The notes under the pieces: generated by a model | Told to the model about the DNA's origin: nothing | The model's database searches: none | What the model saw: only the letters and a program-made list of their open reading frames with translations | Assembly: GCF_900176355.1 (NCBI RefSeq) | Contig: NZ_FWXI01000001.1 | Coordinates: 358,374 to 422,373, forward strand | Direction: 5' to 3' | Length of the DNA stretch: 64,000 nt | From: Sporomusa malonica | Lineage (GTDB): Bacteria; Bacillota; Negativicutes; Sporomusales; Sporomusaceae | Position numbers and translations under genes: made by a program | In this document: in pieces, positions 54,404-63,369 of the stretch | How positions within the stretch are numbered: position 1 is the first letter of the stretch | How the letters are laid out: each line of letters begins with the position of its first letter

Positions 54404-54468
54404 AGAATAAGGTTTAGATAATATCTGACTTGTTGCAATATTATGGATAAACGGATCCGGGGGTTCAG

Positions 54469-54611
54469 CGGCTTCCGGTTTCGCCAGAGGCTCGGCGCAA
54501 GTCGTGTTTTCTTTATCCTGTAAGAAAGTATAACTTTCCGTCTGGATAAGGGCAACATCGACTTCCACCGTCGCCAAAGGCTCGGCGCAAGTCGTGTTTT
54601 CTTTACCTGTG
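54469..54611. repeat. Dispersed intergenic repeat, copy B, partly duplicated in tandem
   Basis: One 90-bp unit (54469-54558) plus a partial second unit (54559-54611), each with CGNCTTCC, GGCTCGGCGCAAGTCGTG and a TTTCTTTAYCCTG tail. The first unit includes ATCCTGTAAGAAAGT and CTTTCCGTCTGGATAAGGG and matches copy A at 17975-18082 in the same orientation. It lies in the eut leader RNA, downstream of the sigma-54 promoter. Confidence 0.8.
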
Positions 54612-54645
54612 ATTGATTAGTCAAATTGAAAGGAGATTAGACACA

Positions 54646-55011
54646 ATGGCGTACAAAGGAGAAATGATTGCCCTCGGTATGGTGGAAACCAAAGGTGTTG
54701 TTGGAGCGATTGAAGCAGCCGATGCCATGGTTAAAGCTGCAAATGTCAGCCTCATTGGCAAGGTCAAAGTGGGGGGAGCCCTCGTTACAGTAATGGTGCG
54801 GGGCGATGTAGGGGCAGTTAAGGCTGCCGTCGACGCTGGTGCAGCAGCTGCTGAACGGGTTGGGGAGCTCATGAGTTGCCATGTGATTCCGCGTCCTCAT
54901 CAAGAATTGGAGCAAATTCTCCCGCAGTTACCCAATTTTGATGAGAAACCGAAAGTGAAAACCAGTGAGACGAAAGCTGCTGAAACCAAACCCGCAGAAC
55001 CCGCAAAGTAA
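54646..55011 (+). CDS. BMC-H shell protein with lysine/glutamate-rich tail
   Basis: A 121-residue hexameric microcompartment shell protein (PduA/EutM type): [22 protein letters not shown], split around residues 6-27, and [17 protein letters not shown], with pore-region residues [10 protein letters not shown]. After the 95-residue domain comes a charged extension ([20 protein letters not shown]) absent from the other two BMC-H proteins here, which could bind core enzymes. ATG 54646 follows AAAGGAG. It is the first gene of the microcompartment operon. Confidence 0.92.
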   Translation: MAYKGEMIALGMVETKGVVGAIEAADAMVKAANVSLIGKVKVGGALVTVMVRGDVGAVKAAVDAGAAAAERVGELMSCHVIPRPHQELEQILPQLPNFDEKPKVKTSETKAAETKPAEPAK

Positions 55012-55038
55012 TGATTAAGACAAGTAGGGAGGGTCCTT

Positions 55039-55686
55039 ATGATTGAGCCTATTAAGCCAAAAGTTTTAGCTGTCCGGCTCATTCCGAATGTTGCACCAGA
55101 TTTAGCAGCGCAACTCGGATTGAAGGACTATCAACGTTCAATTGGGATGATCACGTCAAATATGGATGATCCCACGTACACTGCTTTGGACGAAGCCACG
55201 AAAAAGGCAGAGGTTGAAGTGGTTTATGCCAAAAGCTTTTATGCTGGTGCAGCTCATGCTTCAGGACCACGGTCCGGGGAAATCATTGGAATCTTGGCCG
55301 CGCCGACTCCTGCCGAAATCAGTGCGGGGATTGCTGCTTGTATCGATCATTTAGAAAACGAAGCCTTCTTTTATACCTGTGATGGTGGACAAACGGCCTG
55401 GTATCCGCATACAATTTCCCGAACCGGCAGCTACCTATCTAAGATTGCCGGAATTCAGGAAGGAGAGCCGCTGGCCTATTTAATAGCTCCTCCCATCGAG
55501 GCCGTCTACGGTATCGATGCTGCGCTTAAAGCGGCAGAAGTAGAGATGAAAGCGTTTTATGGACCGCCGACGGAAACGAACTTCGGGGGTGCATTACTAA
55601 CAGGTTCTCAAAGCGCTTGTCGTGCAGCCTGTGACGCATTCCAGCGAGCTGTAATCGATATCGCCCAAAATGCGCTGAAGTATTAA
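55039..55686 (+). CDS. eutL: Ethanolamine microcompartment shell protein EutL (BMC-T)
   Basis: A 215-residue tandem-BMC shell protein of the EutL type: DYQRSIGMITSNMDDPTYTALDEATKKAEVEVVYAKSFYAGAAHASGPRSG, recognisable by the short blocks MITSNMDDPTYTALDEATK and YAGAAHASGP, and LTGSQSACRAACDAF near the end. EutL forms a pseudohexameric trimer with gated pores in the facets of the shell. It is diagnostic for ethanolamine rather than propanediol compartments. Confidence 0.95.
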   Translation: MIEPIKPKVLAVRLIPNVAPDLAAQLGLKDYQRSIGMITSNMDDPTYTALDEATKKAEVEVVYAKSFYAGAAHASGPRSGEIIGILAAPTPAEISAGIAACIDHLENEAFFYTCDGGQTAWYPHTISRTGSYLSKIAGIQEGEPLAYLIAPPIEAVYGIDAALKAAEVEMKAFYGPPTETNFGGALLTGSQSACRAACDAFQRAVIDIAQNALKY

Positions 55687-55726
55687 CAGAGGATGTCAAT
55701 CAAATGGACATTAAGGAGGTTGTATT

Positions 55727-56038
55727 ATGGCTCAGGAGCGCAGTGTTTTTGCGTTAGGAATGATTGAAACCAAAGGATTAATCCCCGCGATTGAAGCCGC
55801 TGACCAGATGTTGAAAGCTGCAAATGTTTCGCTTTGTGGAAAAGAACACGTAACTGGAGGTTTAGTCTCTGTTATGGTTCGGGGGGATGTGGGGGCAGTT
55901 AAAGCTGCAGTCGATGCCGGATCAGCGGCAGCTGAGCGCGTGGGAGAGCTTGTGAGTGTGCATGTTATTCCACGTCCTCATCGTGATGTGGAGTATATTC
56001 TGCCTATCGGAGATAACAAATCTTTTGGTGAGAAATAA
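55727..56038 (+). CDS. BMC-H shell protein (EutM/PduA-like)
   Basis: A 103-residue hexameric shell protein: [21 protein letters not shown], with the pore loop [21 protein letters not shown] spread over residues 36-56, ending [15 protein letters not shown]. It is very similar to the BMC-H at 60618. It would form the shell facets. A good AAGGAGG site precedes the ATG by seven bases. Confidence 0.93.
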   Translation: MAQERSVFALGMIETKGLIPAIEAADQMLKAANVSLCGKEHVTGGLVSVMVRGDVGAVKAAVDAGSAAAERVGELVSVHVIPRPHRDVEYILPIGDNKSFGEK

Positions 56039-56097
56039 AGACCTTATCCACAAATAGATCATTGGAAGTTTAGTCATGTAACTGGGAGGTGGAATCA

Positions 56098-56757
56098 TTG
56101 GGACGTTTTATATCTGTTGCAGTCTTACGTGAACTTGCCAAGCATGGCAAAGAGATCAATTTAGAAAAAAATTGTGTTTTAACGCCCTCTGCGAAAGATC
56201 TAGTCAAGGAACTTGGATTAACAATAACCCATGGAAATCAGGTCTTATCTTCAGCAGGGGACAAAGTGATACCTGTGGATCAGACTCTGAATACGCAACC
56301 AGCCCCTTCTCCTGCGTTAGTTCATATTCAGGAAGGAATAGATAACGACCTCAAGAAAAAGGTCCAGAAAATACTGGAAGAAACCCTCAAACCGGCTTGT
56401 CCGAATCCGCAAGCCCTGCATGTGCGCGGTGATCAGGTGATAATCCAGCCATTTGATCAGGCTCCTCCTGGCCAGAGAGTCGGGTTAACAGATGTCGTGA
56501 CAGCCAAGGAAGGAAATCTTTGTGCAGGTTTTATGACTTTTGACCATTCCGAACTGCCGTGGTTTTTAAATTATGATGAAGCAGATTACATTATTGAGGG
56601 AGATTTCATGCTGAAAGTGGGCGACCAAGTCTTCAGAGCTAAGGCGGGCGATGTCGTCTACATTCCAAAAGGGAGTCAGGTTGTTTTTTCTTCTCCTACA
56701 TTTTGTAAAGTATTCTATGTTACCTATCCAGCAAACTGGGCTGATTTCTGTGACTAA
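56098..56757 (+). CDS. eutQ: Ethanolamine utilization protein EutQ
   Basis: A 219-residue protein with an N-terminal EutQ region containing LTPSAKDLVKELGL and a C-terminal cupin beta-barrel (MTFDHSELPWFLNYDEADYIIEGDF, given as short blocks DHSELPWFL and DEADYIIEG; GDVVYIPKGSQVVF). EutQ has reported acetate kinase activity and helps microcompartment assembly in Salmonella. TTG 56098 is chosen because GGGAGG lies eight bases upstream; GTG 56089 overlaps that site. The LTP-x-A-x-D motif recurs in two other proteins of this operon. Confidence 0.9.
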   Translation: MGRFISVAVLRELAKHGKEINLEKNCVLTPSAKDLVKELGLTITHGNQVLSSAGDKVIPVDQTLNTQPAPSPALVHIQEGIDNDLKKKVQKILEETLKPACPNPQALHVRGDQVIIQPFDQAPPGQRVGLTDVVTAKEGNLCAGFMTFDHSELPWFLNYDEADYIIEGDFMLKVGDQVFRAKAGDVVYIPKGSQVVFSSPTFCKVFYVTYPANWADFCD

Positions 56758-56777
56758 TAGAGATTGGGGGACAACTG

Positions 56778-58142
56778 ATGATTTTAAAGGCTAAGGTCTA
56801 CAATAAAATCTTTGCCTTTAAAGACCTTAAAGAGGTCTTGGCGAAGGCAAATGAAGAAAAATCCGGTGATATCCTGGTTGGAATTGCAGCCCAATCAGCT
56901 TCAGAACGGGTAGCAGCCAAACTGGTATTGAGTAACCTCACCCTGGAGGATATATATAATAACCCGGTCATCCCCTATGAAGCAGATGAAGTGACCCGGG
57001 TTATCTATGATGGTCTAAATGTAAGAATTTATCAGGATATCAAAGCGTGGACAGTAGGTCAGCTGCGTGAATATATCTTAGACCATAAGACAACTGGCGA
57101 TGATCTTGCCCATATCAGCCGTGGACTTACGAGCGAAATGATCGCTGGTGCGGCCAAGCTCATGTCCAGCATCGATTTGGTCTATGGCGCAAAAAAGATA
57201 CGTAATGAAGCGCATTGCAATACAACAATCGGGAGAGCGGGAACGCTCGCCTTCCGTAATCAGCCTAACCATCCTACAGATCATGTAGAAGGGGTAATGG
57301 CGTCGCTGAAAGAAGGCCTCTCCTATGGATCAGGCGATGCAGTCATTGGCATTAACCCGGTTGAAGATAATGTAGAGACAGTGGCCCGCTTGCTGGATAT
57401 GGTGAAAAACTTCATGGTTCAGTGGGAAATTCCGACCCAAAACTGCGTGTTGGCCCATGTCACAACCCAGATGAAAGCCATTGAGAAGGGTGCACCGGTC
57501 GATATGGTCTTCCAGAGTATTGCCGGGACCCAGAAGGCGAACGAGGCCTTCGGCATTTCCAAAGAAATGATTGATGAAGCGTTTGAACTTGTGAAGCGTA
57601 AAGGAACAGCGACCGGGCCGAACCTCATGTATTTTGAGACAGGTCAGGGTTCAGAAGTATCGCTTGATGCCCACAATGGAGTGGACATGATGACACTGGA
57701 ATCCCGGACATATGGCTTCGGTCGTGAATACCGGCCATTTATGCTGAACAACGTTTCTGGATTTATCGGGCCAGAGACCATCTATTCCGGCCGTGAAGTC
57801 ATCCGTGCCGACTTAGAAGACTTATTTATGGGTAAGCTGCATGGTCTGCCAATGGGGATTGCCCCCTGTTACACAAACCATATGAAAGCAGATCAGAACG
57901 ATCAGGAGATTGGAACGCTATTATGTGCTATGGCCGGAGCCAATTACTTTATGGGTGTTGCAGGCGGGGATGATATTATGCTCAGTTACCAGGACACCAG
58001 CTTCCATGACGATGCAGCAACCCGCGAGATCCTGGGGTTACGCCCACTGCCTGAATTTGAAAAATGGCTGGAGAAGATGGGAATCATGGAAAATGGCCGC
58101 CTTACCGCACGTGCAGGAGACCCATCCATCTTTAATAAATAA
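56778..58142 (+). CDS. eutB: Ethanolamine ammonia-lyase large subunit
   Basis: A 454-residue TIM-barrel large subunit of the adenosylcobalamin-dependent ethanolamine ammonia-lyase. Motifs such as GDAVIGINPVEDNVETV, QNCVLAHVTTQMKAIE, YFETGQGSEVS and MAGANYFMGVAGGDDIMLSYQDTSFHDD (short blocks of the last) match EutB throughout. With EutC it converts ethanolamine to acetaldehyde and ammonia inside the compartment. Full length and no unusual changes seen. Confidence 0.97.
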   Translation: MILKAKVYNKIFAFKDLKEVLAKANEEKSGDILVGIAAQSASERVAAKLVLSNLTLEDIYNNPVIPYEADEVTRVIYDGLNVRIYQDIKAWTVGQLREYILDHKTTGDDLAHISRGLTSEMIAGAAKLMSSIDLVYGAKKIRNEAHCNTTIGRAGTLAFRNQPNHPTDHVEGVMASLKEGLSYGSGDAVIGINPVEDNVETVARLLDMVKNFMVQWEIPTQNCVLAHVTTQMKAIEKGAPVDMVFQSIAGTQKANEAFGISKEMIDEAFELVKRKGTATGPNLMYFETGQGSEVSLDAHNGVDMMTLESRTYGFGREYRPFMLNNVSGFIGPETIYSGREVIRADLEDLFMGKLHGLPMGIAPCYTNHMKADQNDQEIGTLLCAMAGANYFMGVAGGDDIMLSYQDTSFHDDAATREILGLRPLPEFEKWLEKMGIMENGRLTARAGDPSIFNK

Positions 58143-58159
58143 AAGTGAGGTGAGGGAGT

Positions 58160-59050
58160 TTGTCGGTGGCAACGAACGAATTAGCAAAAATTGTTCAGGA
58201 TGTACTGGCAGAGTTAACAAAACAAGGGTTAACGAGTCCGGCAATGAAAGAGCATGTCATGTCAGCAGCAGCTATGACTACAACAGTTGAAGAACAAATG
58301 GTAAGTCTTGTTGGGGCAGATGAGATTCTGGTGGATCAACCATTCAATCTGGATGCCATAAAAGCAATGAAAAAAGCAACCACAGCGCGGATCGGTATCG
58401 GGAGAGCAGGAGCGCGGCCGAAAACAGCTTCCTGGTTAAAGCTCTTAGCCGACCATGCAGTAGCTCAAGATGCAGTTTTCATGGACGTCTCTGAGGACTT
58501 CTTGAAGCGTATGAACCTATTTTCTGTGCAAACTGCGGTTGCGAACAAGGAAGAGTTTCTGACCCGGCCTGATTTAGGGCGTCGTTTATCAGACGAGGCT
58601 GTCCAAACGCTGTTGCAGAGATGTGAAAAGGGTGTTCAAGTGCAAATTCTCGTGGTGGATGGACTGAGCTCAACAGCCATTGAAGCCAATGTTGCTGATA
58701 TCCTGCCAGCTCTGAGTCAAGGGTTAAAAGCAGCGGGAATTAAAGTGGGAACTCCGTTCTTTGTGAAGTATGGACGGGTTGGGGTTCAGGACGAAATTGC
58801 TAAACTATTAAATGCGGAAGTAATTATCTCCCTGATAGGTGAACGGCCTGGTTTGGGAACGGCAGAAAGCCTGAGTGCGTACACCATTTACCGTCCCAAT
58901 GAGAAAACGGTGGAAGCCGATCGCACGGTGGTATCGAACATTCACCGCGGGGGTATTCCTCCCGCCGAAGCAGGAGCCCATCTTGTGGATCTCTTAAAGC
59001 AGATCCTTCACGCAGAGGCAAGTGGCGTAAGTCTGACTCGCATTTCTTAA
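58160..59050 (+). CDS. eutC: Ethanolamine ammonia-lyase small subunit
   Basis: A 296-residue cobalamin-contacting small subunit. The N-terminus is an amphipathic helix (NELAKIVQDVLAELTKQ) that looks like a microcompartment targeting peptide, then a linker, then the conserved ARIGIGRAGARPKTASWLKL (here short block RIGIGRAGARPKT), RPDLGRRLSDEA and LIGERPGLGTAESLSAY. It completes the lyase with EutB. TTG 58160 or GTG 58166 can start it; both follow GAGGTGAGGGA. Confidence 0.96.
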   Translation: MSVATNELAKIVQDVLAELTKQGLTSPAMKEHVMSAAAMTTTVEEQMVSLVGADEILVDQPFNLDAIKAMKKATTARIGIGRAGARPKTASWLKLLADHAVAQDAVFMDVSEDFLKRMNLFSVQTAVANKEEFLTRPDLGRRLSDEAVQTLLQRCEKGVQVQILVVDGLSSTAIEANVADILPALSQGLKAAGIKVGTPFFVKYGRVGVQDEIAKLLNAEVIISLIGERPGLGTAESLSAYTIYRPNEKTVEADRTVVSNIHRGGIPPAEAGAHLVDLLKQILHAEASGVSLTRIS

Positions 59051-59115
59051 TGGCTTAATTAATATGGGAGTTAAGCCATTGTTTCAGGATATTTATCTAT
59101 CAGAGGTGAGTAGAG

Positions 59116-60588
59116 ATGAACGACGCGACAGTTCAAACGATGATCAGTGTGGGGATCGACATCGGAACGACGACTACTCAGCTTGTCATCAGCCGCCTCA
59201 CCCTTGAGAACACGGCATCAGCCGCTCTAATTCCCCGGGTGGAAATCACGGGTAAAGAAGTAATTCACCGCAGTCAAATATATTTCACTCCCTTGCTCAA
59301 TCATCACTTGGTGAATGCAGTGGCAGTCTCACAGATCGTAGAAAATGAGTATCGCCGGGCTGGAGTTACTTCCCGGGATATCGATACAGGAGCAGTGATC
59401 ATCACTGGGGAGACCGCAAAAAAAGAGAATGCTAAAGCGATACTTGAAGCGCTAGCTGATTTTGCCGGAGATTTCGTCGTTGCAACCGCGGGGCCGAATC
59501 TGGAATCTGTGTATGCTGGGAAGGGTTCAGGTGCAGCTGCCTTTTCTTCTGAAAGGCATCAAATTATCATTAATGTTGATGTCGGCGGGGGAACCTCGAA
59601 TTACGCCGTATTTCAAGAGGGGGAAGCCATTGATACGGCTTGTCTGAATGTGGGCGGTCATTTAATTGAAATCGAGCCAGGGACAAGTCGTGTCAGCTAT
59701 ATTGCAGAACCCGCTCAAGCTGTAATGAAGACACTGAATCGGGCGATCACAATCGGAGAAGAGATTAGCTTATCCCTGCTCAGAGAAGTCTCTACCGCTA
59801 TGGCACGTTGTGTAGTTGAAGTGCTTCACTCTAAAGTTCCCTCTGAAGTAACTCGTCAATTGCTTATGACTCCGTCGCTTACCCTAAATTACCCTGTGGC
59901 AAAAGTGATGATATCTGGAGGCGTAGCAGATCATGTTTATTCAGATCAGCCTCCCTCCTCTGTAGCGGAAGTAAGTCGTTTTGGCGATTTTGGTCCACTT
60001 TTGGGTTGGACACTGCGAGAGGCCCTGCTTGAAACAGGTTTTGAGCTCATAAAACCGCTGGAAACGGTGCGGGCAACAGTCATTGGTACCGGAACACAAT
60101 CGGTTAATTTAAGCGGAAGCACAATTCACGTTGAAGAGCAAACTTTACCTTTGCGTAATGTCCTGGTGGCTTTGCCGTTTACAAATTGTCAGCGCGGTTT
60201 GCCGGAAACCGCAGATCAAATAGCTGGGCTAGTAAGAAAAGCGGTCAACGCGTTAACGACAGAAGGGGATAATCATCTCATTGCTCTCGCCATGCAAGGG
60301 CCGAAAACCCTAACCTTTCAAGATATACAAATCCTTGCTCACGGAATCATTGCCGGGATGGAAGATTACTTAACGCGCACACATACCCTCATCGTAATTA
60401 TAGAAAAAGATTGCGGCAAAATACTCGGTCAGTCAATTTCTGCCTTGTACGCGAAGCCGTTAGATCTGATCTGTATTGATCAACTTTCTGTAGGCAGCTC
60501 GGATTATATCGATATAGGAAAGCCACTTATGGGTGGTCGCGTTGTTCCTGTTGTCATTAAAACCCTTGTCTTTGAAACGAAAAAATAA
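59116..60588 (+). CDS. eutA: Ethanolamine ammonia-lyase reactivating factor
   Basis: A 490-residue actin/Hsp70-like ATPase: phosphate-1 motif [16 protein letters not shown], then [13 protein letters not shown] as the second phosphate loop. EutA exchanges damaged cobalamin from EutBC for fresh adenosylcobalamin. It follows eutC by 65 bp and precedes another BMC-H gene. The gene order eutC then eutA differs from the common eutA-eutB-eutC order. Confidence 0.95.
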   Translation: MNDATVQTMISVGIDIGTTTTQLVISRLTLENTASAALIPRVEITGKEVIHRSQIYFTPLLNHHLVNAVAVSQIVENEYRRAGVTSRDIDTGAVIITGETAKKENAKAILEALADFAGDFVVATAGPNLESVYAGKGSGAAAFSSERHQIIINVDVGGGTSNYAVFQEGEAIDTACLNVGGHLIEIEPGTSRVSYIAEPAQAVMKTLNRAITIGEEISLSLLREVSTAMARCVVEVLHSKVPSEVTRQLLMTPSLTLNYPVAKVMISGGVADHVYSDQPPSSVAEVSRFGDFGPLLGWTLREALLETGFELIKPLETVRATVIGTGTQSVNLSGSTIHVEEQTLPLRNVLVALPFTNCQRGLPETADQIAGLVRKAVNALTTEGDNHLIALAMQGPKTLTFQDIQILAHGIIAGMEDYLTRTHTLIVIIEKDCGKILGQSISALYAKPLDLICIDQLSVGSSDYIDIGKPLMGGRVVPVVIKTLVFETKK

Positions 60589-60617
60589 GAGATAAAATCA
60601 TGAGGGAGGAAATAAAA

Positions 60618-60926
60618 ATGGCAGAAGTTCGCAGTGTAGTAGCATTGGGAATGGTTGAGACCAAAGGGTTAATTCCGGCCATTGAGGCTGCTGACCAAAT
60701 GTTAAAGGCCGCCAACGTTACTTTATGCGGCAAAGAGCATGTATCTGGCGGTTATGTAGCTGTAATGGTTCGCGGTGATGTTGGTGCAGTAAAGGCTGCC
60801 ATCGATGCAGGCTCCTTGGCAGCCGAACGTGTCGGTGAAATTGTCAGTGTGCATGTTATCCCACGGCCTCACGCCAGTGTAGAATATGTTTTGCCTGTCG
60901 GTGATAATAAAGCCTACGGCAATTAA
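60618..60926 (+). CDS. eutM: BMC-H shell protein (EutM-like)
   Basis: A 102-residue shell protein starting [18 protein letters not shown], very close to the BMC-H at 55727 (shared [37 protein letters not shown] ending). The ATG at 60618 follows GGGAGGA by six bases; an in-frame ATG 18 bases earlier overlaps the site. It probably makes the major hexamer of the shell. Confidence 0.93.
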   Translation: MAEVRSVVALGMVETKGLIPAIEAADQMLKAANVTLCGKEHVSGGYVAVMVRGDVGAVKAAIDAGSLAAERVGEIVSVHVIPRPHASVEYVLPVGDNKAYGN

Positions 60927-60973
60927 TAAAAGTCTCGAGCCGATAACCTCTGAAACAACCGGGAGGTGTGCAT

Positions 60974-62266
60974 TTGCTTATTTCCGAACATGAATTACGG
61001 GCCAATTGGCATAAGACGAAGTCAAATAGTATAACCATTCCCCAGGGAAGCATTCTCACGCCTTCAGCGCGGGATTTTCTGCGGTCGCAAGGAATACAGG
61101 TTCAATATATCAACGAAAATGGCTCAGCACAGAGGATGGGGCATGTTCTTGCAACTGTGCAGACATCTTTGCTCCCAGGTGAGTCAAAACCTGAACACAT
61201 GACCCACTTGCGGGGCAAGCAGCTGATTCTGAAAACCCATCCGGTCATTGCCTGGCGGGGGCAGCTTGACCGGTTTGGCTGTGACCTGGTGGAAACGCAA
61301 ACCCTGCTGGTCAAGGCTGGCGAAACCAAGTTCGCAGCCCAATTAGAAGAAGTGGCCCTGCGGGCCCAACAGCTCATGGTAGCAGAAGTCCGTGAGCTGC
61401 CCATCGAGTTTGGCACTCTATTTGGCTGGAAAGCAGACGAGATCAGGGACATGTCCCACCATCCGGACAAATACTTTGGCATCCCCCACACGCCCATGAG
61501 CTATCAGGACGGGTGGATTGTCGCCCGGTTAAACAGCCTGCGATCCAAGATCCGGGAGGTTGAACTCTATGCCAATCGTGCCTTTACCGCCGATGACGGC
61601 AGCTGCAGCCGGCCTGATATCATCCTACTGCTCAACCGGCTCTCAAGCCTATTCTATGTGCTGCTCTGCAAGCGGCGGAGTGAACAGCGGGAAAAGAGGA
61701 GCCTCACCATCGGCATATCCAACCGGCATCTCCATCTGTCACAGAACCATCTGGAGCTACTTTTCGGCGCCGGTTATTCCCTAAAGAAACGGAAAGAGCT
61801 GTCCCAGCCCGGACAATTTGCTGCTGAGGAGACCGTCACCTTGGTGGGGCCGAAAGGAAACATTGAAAAAGTTCGTGTTCTTGGACCAGTCCGCCCGGAA
61901 ACACAAGTAGAAGTCAGTGTTACCGACTGCTTTCAACTGGGGATTGAGCCAGAGCTGCGCGATTCCGGGCAGATTGCAGGGACAAGCGGCGTAGAACTCA
62001 TCGGGCCGGCCGGTACCGTACGATTAGACCACGGCGCCATCGTTGCCGCGCGGCATATCCATCTGCACAGCGATCAGGCAAAAAAATGGAACCTCCGGGA
62101 CGGACAACGGGTCACTGTGCGCGTCGATAGTCAGCGGCCTGCCCTGTTTCAGAATGTACTTGTCCGGGTGAGCAAGGAGTTTAAAGGCGAGCTGCACCTC
62201 GATACCGATGAAGCCAATGCAGCCCTAGTAAAACCAGATACAGAGTGTATCATTGTGGAGGTGTAG
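60974..62266 (+). CDS. Fusion of cobalamin adenosyltransferase EutT and phosphotransacylase PduL
   Basis: A 430-residue two-domain protein. Residues 1-240 match EutT (LISEHELRANW, ILTPSARDFLRSQGI, MTHLRGKQLILKTHPVIAWRGQLD in short blocks), an enzyme that makes adenosylcobalamin for EutBC. The Cys-Cys metal motif of Salmonella EutT is absent. Residues 245-430 are PduL: GISNRHLHLSQ and ARHIHLHSDQ bind the zinc pair, with VTLVGPKGNIEKVRVLGPVR. PduL converts acetyl-CoA and phosphate to acetyl phosphate. TTG 60974 follows GGAGG by seven bases. The fusion puts cofactor supply and CoA recycling on one chain. Confidence 0.9.
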   Translation: MLISEHELRANWHKTKSNSITIPQGSILTPSARDFLRSQGIQVQYINENGSAQRMGHVLATVQTSLLPGESKPEHMTHLRGKQLILKTHPVIAWRGQLDRFGCDLVETQTLLVKAGETKFAAQLEEVALRAQQLMVAEVRELPIEFGTLFGWKADEIRDMSHHPDKYFGIPHTPMSYQDGWIVARLNSLRSKIREVELYANRAFTADDGSCSRPDIILLLNRLSSLFYVLLCKRRSEQREKRSLTIGISNRHLHLSQNHLELLFGAGYSLKKRKELSQPGQFAAEETVTLVGPKGNIEKVRVLGPVRPETQVEVSVTDCFQLGIEPELRDSGQIAGTSGVELIGPAGTVRLDHGAIVAARHIHLHSDQAKKWNLRDGQRVTVRVDSQRPALFQNVLVRVSKEFKGELHLDTDEANAALVKPDTECIIVEV

Positions 62267-62269
62267 CTC

Positions 62270-63067
62270 ATGAACGAAGCCATGCTGAAGGAAATCATCA
62301 CTCGGATCCTGTCATCGCCTGAGCTGCAAACCCTGCTCACCCAAAGCTCTCCGGGACAAGGCGCTAAGCCAGGCTGTCTGATCGTGCTCAATCACCAAGA
62401 CGGCGTGCGCCAACTGCCTGAACTCGCCCAGCGGTATAGCCAGGACTACAGCCTGGAAGTCTGTGTTATCGGCCCGGTTGAACTGGCAGCCAACAAAATA
62501 AACCGGGTTACTTACGAACAAGCCATGATGCAATCACACTGGGCCCGTCTGCAGGTACCGGTATGTACCCCCGACCAACTGGCCCAAATCGCCCTTGGCC
62601 TCAGCGCAGACCCAACCACCAAACTGGTGGCCTGGGCAATCGCCACCGGCATACCTGTGGAAATCGGGCAGGTGCAGTGGGGCTTTACCGCCAAAACACC
62701 GGAAAAATACCGGCAGCTGTTTGCCGGCTATCTCCGCCAAGCCGCCGAATTCGGCGTCCTGATGGCTGGGAACGCTGCAGCCTGGCCGGCGCCTGCAGGC
62801 CTTACCAGCCAACCGGCAGCACTGCACAACAGTCAGGCTTTGCAAACTATCCCCGCACCTTACAGCAGCCAACAACCACCAGAAACTCACCCACAGCCAC
62901 AGCCGGCGGGAGTAACCTATGCAAAAAGACTGCTATCAGACAAAGAGGCCTTACGGCTAAGCGGAGTCGTGCGGCTGAGTAAAACCACAGTCCTTACGCC
63001 AGGGGCCATCGATGTACTCAAACAGCAGAAAGTAGAAGTCTACAGGGAAGGGGTTCGGTTTTTATGA
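62270..63067 (+). CDS. Conserved ethanolamine-utilization protein of unknown function
   Basis: A 265-residue protein found in Firmicute eut operons (I recall a TIGR02536-type family). The first helix (MLKEIITRILSSPELQTLL) resembles a microcompartment targeting peptide. A flavoprotein-like alpha/beta domain (CLIVLNHQDG ... VCVIGPVELAAN) and a Pro/Gln-rich linker (residues 190-212) follow, then a C-terminal module TVLTPGAIDVLKQQKVEVY that repeats the motif of EutQ and EutT. Function unknown. It overlaps eutN by four bases. Confidence 0.8.
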   Translation: MNEAMLKEIITRILSSPELQTLLTQSSPGQGAKPGCLIVLNHQDGVRQLPELAQRYSQDYSLEVCVIGPVELAANKINRVTYEQAMMQSHWARLQVPVCTPDQLAQIALGLSADPTTKLVAWAIATGIPVEIGQVQWGFTAKTPEKYRQLFAGYLRQAAEFGVLMAGNAAAWPAPAGLTSQPAALHNSQALQTIPAPYSSQQPPETHPQPQPAGVTYAKRLLSDKEALRLSGVVRLSKTTVLTPGAIDVLKQQKVEVYREGVRFL

Positions 63068-63369
63068 TCATCGCACGGGTCATTGGCAATGTGTGGGCGA
63101 CACGCAAAGAAGAGTCCCTGAGAGGGCTTAAGTTTCTGGTAGTGCAGCCGGTGGTCATGAAATATACAGAAACCGGTGAAGTGTATCTGGAAGGACGCGG
63201 CGACACCATGGTTGTCGGTGACCGGATTGGCGCCGGAGAAACCGAAATCGTCATGATTGCCAGCGGATCTTCGGCCAGACAAAGCCTGCCAGACACCCAT
63301 ATCCCTGTTGATGCCATGGTCGTGGGCATTATTGACAAAGAGACATTTGAATCCGGATGTGGCGTATGA
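63064..63369 (+). CDS. eutN: Pentameric shell vertex protein EutN (BMC-P)
   Basis: A 101-residue EutN/CcmL protein: MIIARVIGNVWATRKEESLRG, short block VIGNVWATRK, then KFLVVQP, DRIGAGETEIVMIASGSSAR and AMVVGIIDK. Such pentamers cap the vertices of the polyhedral shell. It overlaps its neighbours by four bases on each side, so translation is coupled through the end of the operon. Confidence 0.95.
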   Translation: MIIARVIGNVWATRKEESLRGLKFLVVQPVVMKYTETGEVYLEGRGDTMVVGDRIGAGETEIVMIASGSSARQSLPDTHIPVDAMVVGIIDKETFESGCGV

